Below, piece after piece: positions 55,311 through 64,000 of a stretch of DNA of 64,000 nucleotides. A model generated the notes under the pieces. That model was not told the origin of the DNA and searched no databases. It saw only the letters and a list, made by a program, of their open reading frames with translations. The stretch's first letter is position 1. Every line of letters starts with the position of its first letter. A program made the position numbers and the translations under genes. The DNA is taken from contig JAPXFY010000031.1 of NCBI GenBank assembly GCA_030674185.1, positions 44,013,585-44,077,584 on the forward strand. The letters run 5' to 3'. Source of the DNA: Monoplex corrugatus. Taxonomy: Eukaryota; Mollusca; Gastropoda; Littorinimorpha; Ranellidae.

Positions 55311-56020
55311 CTATACTGGTTGACATGAACATATAAGCTAGGATAGTATACACATACTTCATATAAACTAACATATAAGCTCGGATAGCATACACATAAT
55401 TCATATAATCTAAGTATACACATTTTTTCTCAAATCACTTCAGGTGAAAGGAAATAGAAACAAAGACACCTGTCTCAATTAATTTCAAATGTGTAATAAT
55501 CTGCCCTTTGATTTGAAAAATTTACCTTTTTTCTTTTAAGACCCAACTTACAGCCAGTCTTTTCCGCAAATCTTTTTGTTTAAATTAGCGATGTTGACAC
55601 AGACTCTATCCCCATGCTGGTTTAATGCATTTTTATACTTTGTTGTTTTGGCATGTTATAGACAGCTTGTGCCTGATGTTAATGGGTAAAAACAGTGAAT
55701 ATGTGTTATATGTATATTGCATTATTTTTATTCTTGTATTGTAGGATTATAAGCACTATCGACGTGCTAGAAATGTGCATTATTGTCAGTATCGTTAACA
55801 GGCCACTGTCTGGAAATGCAAACATATTTTCCTGCATCACCTGTAAATATAAACCATAAAGATGCTGTCTAGTCTGTGCTGTCTGGCAGAGTATTTCAAT
55901 GATCACCTGCCAGAACAGGGAATCACAAAAGAAACAAACAAAGCACATACACCGTTCTGGCAGGGAACTGTTAATGTGCAAAGCATCCATCTACATCATA
56001 GCACTGTGGTCTTCTTCTTT
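55311..56020. other. intron; small tandem duplication 55,335-55,410
   Basis: CATATAAGCT(A/C)GGATAG(T/C)ATACACATA(C/A)TTCATATAA occurs twice. Nothing else recognised. Confidence 0.6.
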
Positions 56021-56027
56021 GTTTAAA

Positions 56028-56213
56028 CCCTTTGACTCTCGCACCCTATCCACCAAATGCAAAATACTTAACTCTCTGACTCCCTAACCCTATCCAACAG
56101 CTTCTTGCAGGAAGCTGGTGGATAGGGTGAGGGAGTCAAAGGGTTAAGTTTTTGCTTTGTTAGCATGGTTGACAATGCGGGAGGCTGGTGGACAGGGTGA
56201 GGGAGTCAAAAGG
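56028..56213. mobile_element. TTAA-type MITE, copy 3
   Basis: Left flank TTTAAA, left end CCCTTTGACTCTC; right end GAGTCAAAAGG then TTTA. It has the internal near-palindrome CTATCCAACAGCTTCTTGCA / GGAAGCTGGTGGATAGGG and an internal GAGTCAAAGGGTTAAG resembling a second terminus. Confidence 0.85.
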
Positions 56214-56314
56214 TTTAGCCTACTGTTCTAAAGCTTTCTATTTTCATTTTCCTCTTGTTTTGTTGGTCTGTCTGATTTTTTCCTTATTGTCTTTTAACTT
56301 CAAGGAAATCCCCC

Positions 56315-56346
<32 letters not shown>

Positions 56347-56850
56347 CTGATGTGACGAGACATTAAAATAGAATAACGAACACCAAACAAGGATGGCGGG
56401 TTGAACAGACAGAAGATAAGCAAAGAGTACCAAGATCAAAGACGACAGCCATCGACAAGAATTACTTTAGTCTGGGAAAAGGTTCTGTACCCATGGCCCC
56501 TTTCGGAGCTCAACACCCACGCTCTCAGACCCTCATGAAAAGGACTGCCACTGACCAACGCACACGCCATGTCCCTCTTATCATCCGCTCTGATCCGCTT
56601 TGCCGACCTGCGGGATTGCTGTGACTTACCCCCCACATTCCTGCGATTAGATGCGTGTCTGGCCAAAGATTTGATTCCAACACGGATATCGACAGACTTA
56701 TCCCTGCTTCTGATTCTAATCACGTGAGGTATACTATTCCAGGCTGAGCTTTTGATTTGTTGTTGTTCTAGCTAATAATTCCTTGTATGTGGACGATACA
56801 TGTCCCAGTCTTTAATTAAAACCGTTACGCCTCTTTTCTGTGTCCCCGTC
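56214..56850. other. intron with CpG-richer segment 56,370-56,740; unexplained
   Basis: On the minus strand a 95-codon basic frame (56,436-56,723; 'RDKSVDIRVGIKSLARHASN', 'SQQSRRSAKRIRADDKRDM') is open in a region of raised CpG. It contains a GTAAGT. I do not recognise it and it does not resemble FNDC3. It may be a transposon scrap, an untranslated exon or chance. Confidence 0.25.
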
Positions 56851-58870
56851 TCGATGTGTCCCCATCTCTCTGAATGTGCCCCTGTTCATGTGGCCCTATC
56901 TAAATGTGCCTCTCTCTGTGTCTTGCACTGATGTCTCAATGTGTTCCTAACTCTTTGAATGTGCTCCTCTTCGTGTGTCCCTGTCTCTAAGTGTCCCTGT
57001 CTCACTGAGTTCCCATCTCTCTGTGTCCCTTCTCTAAGTGTCCCTGTCTCAATGAGTTCCCATCTCTCTGTGTCCCTTCTCTAAGTGTCCCTGTCTCAAT
57101 GAGTTCCCATCTCTCTGTGTCCCTGTCTCTAAGTGTCCCTGTCTCAATGAGTTCCCATCTCTCTGTGTCCCTTCTCTAAATGTCCCTGTCTCAATGAGTT
57201 TCCCATCTCTCTGTGTCCCTTCTCTAAGTGTCCCTGTCCCAATGAGTTCCGACCTCTGTGTCCCTGTCTCTAAGTGTCCCTGTCCCAATGTGTCCCCATC
57301 ACTGCATCCCTGTCTCTAAGTGTCCCAGTGTGTCCCTTCTCTAAGTGTCCCTGTCTCACTGAGTTCCCACCTCTGTGTCCCTGTCTCTAAGTGTCCCTGT
57401 CTCACTGAGCTCCCATCTCTCTGTGTCCCTTCTCTAAGTGTCCCTGTCTCAATGAGTTCCCATCTCTCTGTGTCCCTTCTCTAAGTGTCCCTGTCTCAAT
57501 GTGTTTCCTATCTCACTGAGCTCCCATCTCTCTGTGTCCCTTCTCTAAGTGTCCCTGTCTCACTGAGCTCCCATCTCTCTGTGTCCCTTCTCTAACTGTC
57601 CCTGTCTCACTGAGCTCCCATCTCTCTGTGTCCCTTCTCTAAGTGTCCCTGTCTCACTGAGCTCCCATCTCTCTGTGTCCCTTCTCTAAGTGTCCCTGTC
57701 TCTATGTGTCCCTGTCTCACTGAGCTCCCATCTCTCTGTGTCCTTTCTCTAAGTGTCCCTGTCTCAATGAGTTCCCATCTCTCTGTGTCCCTTCTCTAAG
57801 TGTCCCTGTCTCAATGTGTTCCTGTCTCACTGAGCTCCCATCTCTCTGTGTCCCTTCTCTAAGTGTCCCTGTCTCACTGAGCTCCCATCTCTCTGTGTCC
57901 CTTCTCTAAGTGTCCCTGTCTCACTGAGCTCCCATCTCTCTGTGTCCCTTCTCTAAGTGTCCCTGTCTCAATGTGTTCCTGTCTCACTGAGCTCCCATCT
58001 CTCTGTGTCCTTTCTCTAAGTGTCCCTGTCTCAATGAGTTCCCATCTCTCTGTGTCCCTTCTCTAAGTGTCCCTGTCTCTATGTGTCCCTGTCTCACTGA
58101 GCTCCCATCTCTCTGTGTCCCTTCTCTAAGTGTCCCTGTCTCTATGTGTCCCTGTCTCACTGAGCTCCCATCTCTGTGTCCCTTCTCTAAGTGTCCCTGT
58201 CTCACTGAGCTCCCATCTCTCTGTGTCCCTTCTCTAAGTGTCCCTGTCTCAATGAGTTCCCATCTCTCTGTGTCCCTTCTCTAAGTGTCCCTGTCTCAAT
58301 GAGTTCCCATCTCTCTGTGTCCCTTGTCTAAGTGTCCCTGTCTCTATGTGTTCCTGTCTCACTGAGCTCCCATCTCTATGTGTCCCTGTCCCAATGTGTC
58401 CCCATCGCTGCGTCCTTGTCTCTAAGTGTCTCAGTGTGTCCCCATCTCTGAGTGTCCCTGTCTCTAAGAGCCCCTGTCCCAAAGTTTCCCAATCTGTGTC
58501 CCTGTCTCTAAGTGTCCCTGTCACAATGTGTCCCCATCTCTGAGTGTCCTTGTCTCTAACAGCCCCTGTCCCAATCTGTGTGTCCCTGTCTCTAAGTGTC
58601 CCTGTCCCAATGTGTCCCCATCTGTGTTCCTGTCTCTAAATGTCCATGTCCCAATGTTTCCCCATCTGTATGTGTCCCTGTCTCTAAGTGCCCCTGTCCC
58701 AATGTGTCCCCATCTGTATGTGTCCCTGTCTCTAAGTGCCCCTAAACATGTCTTGATCTGTACGTGTCCCAGTCTGTGTGATTATCTCTATGTATCCTCG
58801 TCTCTCTGTTTCCATACGTACATACATCGCTCTCTATGTGTCTTCATCTGTATCTGTCCCTGTCTGATAC
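56851..58870. repeat. about 46-bp tandem array (TCTCTGTGTCCCTTCTCTAA modules)
   Basis: Unit: TCTCTGTGTCCCTTCTCTAA, GTGTCCCTGTCTCA, CTGAGCTCCCA (or ATGAGTTCCCA). Extra GTGTxCCTGTCTC modules are inserted in a higher-order pattern (e.g. 57,690-57,750, 58,070-58,160). Flanks at 56,850-57,000 and 58,380-58,870 are degenerate. Confidence 0.93.
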
Positions 58871-58977
58871 TAGCAGACCATGTAGACATTTCCAGGCACT
58901 GCACAACGACAAGAGTCCCCCAATTGATCAAGGCCTTACAGCAGGTCAGAACAGGAAAACCAGATTCTTATTCTCAT

Positions 58978-59032
58978 TTTTGCTTAAAGCCCAGCCGACC
59001 GCGTACAGCTATATCAGGGCTATAACCATTTC

Positions 59033-59115
<83 letters not shown>

Positions 59116-59250
59116 ACACACACACACATCGCTTCAACAGGGGGAAAAAAGGAACAGAAAATTAAGTACACATATCAATGCACTCGCACATATAATCCAA
59201 GAGATGCCCCTGGCGTTGACCTCTCCATCCAACTTATCACACAGGACATT
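58978..59250 (-). mobile_element. dispersed repeat F, copy 3, with (CA)n inserted
   Basis: AAAGCCCAGCCGACCGCGTA and 'GCTATATCAGGGCTATAACC' are followed by a 95-bp CA tract (59,035-59,130). The repeat then resumes: CATCGCTTCAACAGG, 'TATCAATGCACTCGCACATA' and 'GGCGTTGACCTCTCCATCC'. Confidence 0.75.
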
Positions 59251-59600
59251 TAAAAAAAACATAACAGCTCCTTTGTTACCGTGAATGTTAAGCATACATG
59301 AAGTGAACGTTGCATACAAAATTACACCTGAAAGTAGCACTAATGATTTCCATAACTAAGAAACGTCCATATTCTGGCTTCTGTGAATCATACTCCGAGA
59401 AGAAACATGAAATAAGTTGAGAATCACAGAGGGCAGGCCAATACTCAACACAGACTTCACATCTGAACCTGCTGTTATTACAAATAGGTTCTCACAGCCA
59501 TTGATCACCACTCATCCAGCAGGGCAGAGTTAAACCCTTGATGTTTTGCGTGTGGATACATGAAGGGGGGTTAAGGCACTAACAAGTCTGCACACATGTT
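59251..59600. other. intron, nothing recognised
   Basis: No clear motif. Confidence 0.6.
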
Positions 59601-59726
59601 GGCCAGAAATATCAAAACAATCTCCATGCTTCACCCACAAGGCAGATGGTACGAAGGCAGGATCGAACCACAGACCTTACGATTGGAAGTCTGACGTCTT
59701 ACCCACTTGACTACAGCACCCACCGT
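59601..59726 (-). mobile_element. tRNA-like sequence, SINE head or tRNA pseudogene
   Basis: The minus strand from 59,724 reads GGGTGCTGTAGTCAAGTGGG (A-box-like TAGTCAAGTGG), GACTTCCAATCG and GTGGTTCGATCCTG (B box). The anticodon stem and acceptor stem do not pair properly, so it is not a functional tRNA gene. No second copy is visible here. Confidence 0.65.
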
Positions 59727-59768
59727 AAGGAAACAGTCAGATGTCCCTTCCAACATTTGTCAACTCAC

Positions 59769-59941
59769 CGCCATGGTCTGTGTGGACATGGTGGGCATGG
59801 CAGTTGGCTGTGGAGACAGGATGACGTGGGTCAGGATGCCGTGCTCATCCACAATCTGCTGCACCATGTGACCTGGCGGAACCTGCATAGGCATGGGGAC
59901 TGGCGGCCCATTGGATGACACCATGCGTACCGTGGCTGGCC
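59769..59941 (-). CDS. FNDC3: FNDC3 exon: conserved proline-rich N-terminal element (first visible exon)
   Basis: This 173-bp exon (2 nt + 57 codons; phase 1 in, 0 out) has acceptor TTGCAG and a consensus donor GTGAGT. It encodes 'PATVRMVSSNGPPVPMPMQ', 'VPPGHMVQQIVDEHGILTHV' and 'ILSPQPTAMPTMSTQTMA'. The 'GPA.V.M.S.NG..VP...VPPG...QVI...G' pattern is the most conserved part of the FNDC3A/B N-terminus. Phase 1 entry shows at least one more coding exon upstream; I did not find it in 59,942-64,000. Confidence 0.93.
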
Positions 59942-60114
59942 CTGCAACATGCAAATTTCACATCAATTACGCTGTGAAACACTAAGCTGACACCAGCAGA
60001 AAATGATTCAAGTGGGCAAGGGACCTGACTCTGTGAAACACTAAGCTGACACCAGCAGAAAATGATTCAAGCATGATGTTTGATAGTTAATATTCCAACC
60101 CACACCACCTCGCT

Positions 60115-60290
60115 AACTTTAAGACCTTGCCAGAGCACAGGGTTTTCCATAAGGTAGAAGAAGTCAGCATAAAGGGTTTTTCACAGGGTAGAAGTTTGCC
60201 AGTTTATCACAGGCAGATGTGGGTGCATAGCATAAGAAACAGCCCAAGTGGGATGAAACCCTCCCTCTTGAATGAACTCCTATTCTAAAT
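60115..60290 (+). mobile_element. SINE-like repeat, family B (fragment, internally duplicated)
   Basis: GACCTTGCCAGAGCACAGGG, 'TTATCACAGGCAGATGTGGG' and 'CCCTCTTGAATGAACTCC' match the reverse complement of 40,998-41,110. Just before it, GTGAAACACTAAGCTGACAC occurs twice (59,973 and 60,032). Confidence 0.6.
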
Positions 60291-60317
60291 TCTACATGTT
60301 ATAGTAAACACTCCCCT

Positions 60318-60935
60318 GCTCATCATCATCATCAGGTGCCTTGCCGCATGGCGTTGGCCATTATGGACTTCCATCTGTCTCTATCTCTTGTTGCCTCAAC
60401 CATCTCTTCCACCCTCTTTGTCTTCAGCCACTCTGCAAGTAAGTCTAGTATCTTCTCCCTGGGTCTACCTGGTGCTCTCTTTCCCTCCAGCTTTCCCGTT
60501 GTGACCAGGTGCTCCAATTCCCCTTTCCTCATAAAATGGCCTATAAATGTTGCCTGTCTTTTCCTAATCTTCCTTATCAATGATCTTCTTGTGTCTGCCT
60601 CCATCAAGACTGTCTCGTTTGTTTTCTTCGCTGTCCATGGAACTCTCAACATTCTTCTTAGAAACCAAATCTCGGCTGCCTCGATCTTGTTCTGGCTTTG
60701 CTTTTTTTGACTTTCCACACCTCACAACCGTATAATATTATCGATTCTATATATCATTCAAGAACTCTCTTCCTGATGTTAATTGATAGACATTTGTTGG
60801 TAAGAATGCTTTTCATCTTCTTAAATGCTGTTTTGGCTTGGCCGATTCTGCTGGCTATTTCTGATGTGCATATGCCGTCTGGTGAAATGATCGTTCCCAG
60901 GTATTTAAACTTATCAACTCTCCTGCTATGACATT
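60318..60935 (-). pseudogene. LINE (non-LTR retrotransposon) reverse transcriptase, 3' end fragment
   Basis: The minus strand reads 'DKFKYLGTIISPDGICTSEI', 'ASRIGQAKTAFKKMKSIL', an in-frame TGA at 60,754-60,756, then 'YIESIILYGCEVWKVKKS'. A frameshift at about 60,700 leads into 'AEIWFLRRMLRVPWTAKKTN', 'KRQATFIGHFMRKGELEHLV' and 'KLEGKRAPGRPREKILDLL'. This is the thumb/C-terminal segment of a non-LTR reverse transcriptase. The end carries a (GAT)n tail (60,321-60,333). It is 5' truncated and inactive, in the same orientation as FNDC3. Confidence 0.9.
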
Positions 60936-61080
60936 AAAATTACCAGTTTCATTCCATTGTGAAGAGGACGTATCAGTATGTATCAGAAATGCTACAACTA
61001 TGATGGCAAAGACATATAGACAGACTAACTGACCGACTGACAGACAGTGCAGTGCGTGCGCGTCTTACACATGTGCATAC

Positions 61081-61139
<59 letters not shown>

Positions 61140-61300
61140 ATGGGTACATACATCTATGTGTGAGAAAATAAAGCTGAAACTGTGTGTGGTCGTGCCGCTT
61201 CAATTTCATGGTATGTGCTCATGGAGGGAGAGAAAACTTGACTGCCATTCATTCTTGTTGACATATGTGGCGCGTGCAGGTCCCGGTCTGGTGGCGTAAC
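60936..61300. other. intron or upstream region; (CA)n 61,081-61,135
   Basis: A CA run of about 55 bp; otherwise nothing recognised. Confidence 0.7.
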
Positions 61301-61335
61301 GGATATGACGTCAAGTTACGGATATGACGTCATGT
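61295..61335. promoter_or_regulatory. two CRE-like palindromes in a 20-bp direct repeat
   Basis: GTxACGGATATGACGTCA occurs twice, putting TGACGTCA at 61,306-61,313 and 61,326-61,333, 20 bp apart. TGACGTCA is the full CREB/ATF site. They lie about 1.4 kb upstream (gene sense) of the first visible FNDC3 exon. Function is inferred from motif only. Confidence 0.35.
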
Positions 61336-61469
61336 TTAGTTTAGCCTTCATCATAATTGAGTAGACGAGACAGTCTGAATACTCCCGCTTTTTATTCAAC
61401 TTGTGTAATATGTGTATTTGCAGAACACACACGCAGACAATATCACTGTTATTCTTATTATTGTTATAG

Positions 61470-62010
61470 TTGTTTGTAGCCCAGCCGACTGCGTACAACC
61501 ATATCAGGGCTACAACCGTTTCAAAACAGACACAATACTTCAACAATAGGAATTAAAAAAAGGACAAAGAAAATTAAGGACACATATCAATGCATTTGTG
61601 CACATATATGAGGAGATACACTTAGCGTTGACCATTCCGTTCAATTTATCGCAAAGAAGATTTAAAAACATACATGAATACAGATTTAAACATAACTAGA
61701 GACACTAAAACGTAGATAAAAACTATATTACCTAAAAATTGCTTCCGCACATCTCATTTCTCTACAGCAAAAATGTACTTAATACATGTACCCAATTATC
61801 AATCCTAAGAGAAAGTATGCAAGACTTTATCGAATACATACAGGTGGATGGATCAGCAAGGCAGAAATTGACAGGAAGAAATGACAGAAAGTAAAGGAAC
61901 AAGGCAGAAACAAAGACAGTGACAGAAAAGAGGAAATTTCTAGCACAGAATTTCCAGAAGGTGGGGATACTTTTTATACTGAAAGAGCCTCCAGCATCCC
62001 CACGGAGGAG
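61470..62010 (-). mobile_element. dispersed repeat F, copy 4 (long)
   Basis: GTAGCCCAGCCGACTGCGTA, 'CATATCAGGGCTACAACC', 'TATCAATGCATTTGTGCACA', 'GCGTTGACCATTCCGTTC' ... 'CCAGAAGGTGGGGATAC', 'CCTCCAGCATCCCCACGG'. Preceded by a TTATTGTTATAGTTG tract that would be the 3' tail on the minus strand. Confidence 0.75.
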
Positions 62011-62034
62011 ACAATATCATGAAATACTGAAAGA

Positions 62035-62440
62035 AATGAAGAGAGAGAGAGAGAGAGACAGAGACAGAGAGCAGACAGAAGACAGACAGACAGAGACATA
62101 GACAGAGCAGAGAAAGAAGAGACAGGGAGAGAGAGAGACAGACGAGACAGACAGACGAGAAAGAGAGACAGAGACAGACAGAGAGACAGACAGACAGATA
62201 GAGAAACAGACACAGATAGACAGACAATGAGACAGAGACAGAGAGAGAAAGAGAGGGACAGAGGGAGAGAAGAAAAGGAAAGATAAGACAAAAACAAAAC
62301 AACAACAAAAACCAACAAGCAAGCAAGCAAACAATGACCTAAGGAGCCAAGACAGATAGTGACAAAGGTTCAGAGGGACAAAATAATCCACAAGACGCGC
62401 AGACGACAATCAACGAACGAACGAACGAACACACACACCA

Positions 62441-62520
<80 letters not shown>
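62035..62520. repeat. (GA)n/(GACA)n tract and (CA)n tract
   Basis: GA/GACA 62,040-62,280; GAAC tetramers 62,412-62,430; CA run 62,450-62,518. Confidence 0.95.
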
Positions 62521-62639
62521 ACAAAAGGGCGGGCAGGGGGCAGGGGGAAGGGGGCGAGTGATACGGTAACACACAGAATCCTTTTATAGAAACAAACAAG
62601 AACTGATGACAGAAACGGTGGCATACAGCCATGGTGACA

Positions 62640-63250
62640 CAGAGACACAGTGACACAGTGACATACACACACAGTGACATACACACACAGTGACATACAT
62701 ATGACATACACACACAGTGACATACACACACAGTGACATACACACACAGTGACATACACACACAGAGACATACACACACAGAGACATACACACACAGTGA
62801 CATACACACACAGTGACACACGACATACACACACAGTGACATACACACAGCGACATACACACACAGCGACATACACACACAGTGACATACACACACAGTT
62901 ACACACACAGTGACATACACACACAGTGACATACACACACAGTGACATACACACACAGCGACATAACACACAGTGACATACACACACAGTGACATACACA
63001 CACAGTGACATACACACACAGCGACATACACACACAGTGACATACACACACAGTGACATACACACACAGTGACATACACAACAGGACACACACAACAGTG
63101 ACATACACACACAGTGACATACACACACAGCGACATACACACACAGTGACATACACACACAGTGACATACACACACAGTGACATACACAACACACACAGT
63201 GACATACACACACAGTGACATACAGTGATACACAGTCATACACACAGTGA
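62640..63250. repeat. 17-bp minisatellite (CACACACAGTGACATA), about 35 copies
   Basis: Units of AGTGACATACACACAC with variants AGAGACAT and AGCGACAT plus small deletions. The complementary strand is open for about 300 Cys/Val/His-rich codons, an artefact. Confidence 0.95.
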
Positions 63251-63349
63251 TGTAGACAAGTTCTCCCTTCACCACTGCTCCACTCGTTCACTACAAACAG
63301 CAACGGGGAATGATGATGGCAATGGTACTGCCTGCTAGACAGGAATAGG

Positions 63350-63359
63350 GGGGGGGGGG

Positions 63360-63392
<33 letters not shown>

Positions 63393-63850
63393 AGCGAGTG
63401 AGAGAGACAGAGAGAGAAAGAGAGAGACACGGAGAGAGACAGAGTGTCAGAGACAAGAGACAGACAGACAGACAGACAGAGAGAGAGAAGAGACAGTCAG
63501 AAAGAGAGAGAGAGAGAAGAGACAGACGGTCAGAGAGAGAGACAGACAGAGGGAGAGAAAGACAGAGAGAGACAGATAGAGAGACAGAAAGAGAGTCAGA
63601 GACAGACAGACAGAGTCAGAGACAAGAGAGAGAGAAAGGCAGACAGACAGAAAACTAGAGAGCCAGAGTCAAAAGAGAGAGAGACAGACAGACAGACAGA
63701 AAGAGAGAGTCAGAGAGAAGAGAGCCAGAGGCAGACAGGGAAAGACAGAGCGTCAGAGACAAAAGAGAGAGAGAGAGACAGACAGCATACAGACAGAGAA
63801 AGAAAGAGAAAGAGAGAAGAGGGATGAAAAGGAAAGGTAGAGGTAGGGAG
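63350..63850. repeat. (GA)n/(GACA)n microsatellite, about 500 bp
   Basis: Irregular AGAGAG, GACAGACA and GTCAGAGAC modules preceded by a G run at 63,347-63,359. Confidence 0.95.
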
Positions 63851-64000
63851 ACAACAGAGAGAGAGAAAAAAAAAAAAAGAAACAGTACAAGCGAAGAAGA
63901 CAGACGGCACCAGTTCAAGGCCAATCAATGTCCACACTGACCACAAATTACCACAGGTGTTGCCAGCGAACGTTTTGATCATTCCTCTTCTATCAATATC
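63851..64000. other. end of window, nothing recognised
   Basis: Unique sequence; I tested it for the expected FNDC3 N-terminal exon and saw no convincing match. Confidence 0.5.

Noticed and set aside
56436..56723. 95-codon basic frame as a new gene or FNDC3 exon
   Set aside because: No family motif, no convincing acceptor, and phase cannot be confirmed; kept only as an unexplained CpG-richer segment.
59601..59726. Functional tRNA gene
   Set aside because: A and B boxes are present, but the anticodon and acceptor stems do not pair; better as a SINE head or tRNA pseudogene.
62370..63275. A 301-codon Cys/Val/His-rich frame
   Set aside because: Translation of the 17-bp and (CA)n repeats.
63710..63982. 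Upstream FNDC3 N-terminal exon near the window end
   Set aside because: The frame shows no match to the expected N-terminal region and no phase-1 donor was found.

Overview
The window is animal (metazoan) nuclear DNA, most likely from a marine gastropod or related mollusc. This is an inference from intron-rich gene structure, several tRNA-derived SINE-like families, TTAA-flanked piggyBac-like elements, a mariner-like element, a LINE fragment and very dense (CA)n/(GA)n microsatellites and minisatellites. There is no bacterial gene organisation. Only about 2.5 kb (4%) is recognisably host coding sequence.

All recognised host coding sequence belongs to one gene on the minus strand, an FNDC3 (fibronectin type III domain-containing protein 3, FNDC3A/FNDC3B family) orthologue. 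Eighteen internal exons run from 59,941 down to 2,338. Every exon has AG/GT borders, and reading phase is conserved across every junction except inside one proline/histidine-rich exon (52,851-53,251), where two single-base frameshifts are needed. The exons encode the N-terminal proline-rich region with the family's conserved 'VPPG..VQQIVDE.G' element (59.8 kb), a His/Pro/Tyr-rich segment (53 kb), a basic linker (45.4 kb), an acidic linker (41.8 kb) and then six consecutive FN3 domains (40.9 to 2.3 kb). The start codon lies upstream (>59,941, probably outside the window). The last FN3 domains and the C-terminal membrane anchor lie beyond coordinate 1.

The rest is intron, dominated by tandem arrays that sit next to the exons. 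The main ones are 61-63 bp at 2.5-3.5 kb, 52 bp at 4.8-5.8 kb, 72 bp at 5.8-8.4 kb, 34 bp at 9.7-13.6 kb with a 1,488-bp higher-order duplication, 61 bp at 13.8-15.2 kb, 64 bp at 21.9-22.9 kb, 39 bp at 27.3-28.8 kb, about 60 bp at 30.4-31.5 kb, 74 bp at 36.9-37.8 kb, 98 bp at 38.9-39.4 kb, 31 bp at 49.3-51.5 kb, about 46 bp at 56.9-58.9 kb and 17 bp at 62.6-63.2 kb. Two arrays have captured exon ends. At 21.9-22.9 kb a splice acceptor plus the first 29 exon bases is repeated about 16 times. At 36.0-36.35 kb decayed copies of an exon 3' end lie beyond the real exon, two of them keeping a GTAAG donor. A third array (27.3-28.8 kb) expanded inside a fold-back element whose unexpanded relative lies at 55.1-55.3 kb.

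Mobile elements include a mariner transposase fragment (1-1,011); two well-bounded piggyBac-like deletion derivatives and a weaker third, each keeping an acidic, transposase N-terminus-like open frame; three copies of a TTAA-ended MITE; a possible 2.7-kb TA-flanked element (18.8-21.5 kb); a LINE reverse-transcriptase 3' fragment (60.3-60.9 kb); and at least four dispersed SINE-like families in two to five copies each. Nothing was searched against databases. Family assignments rest on recognised motifs, and repeat families on copies seen inside the window.
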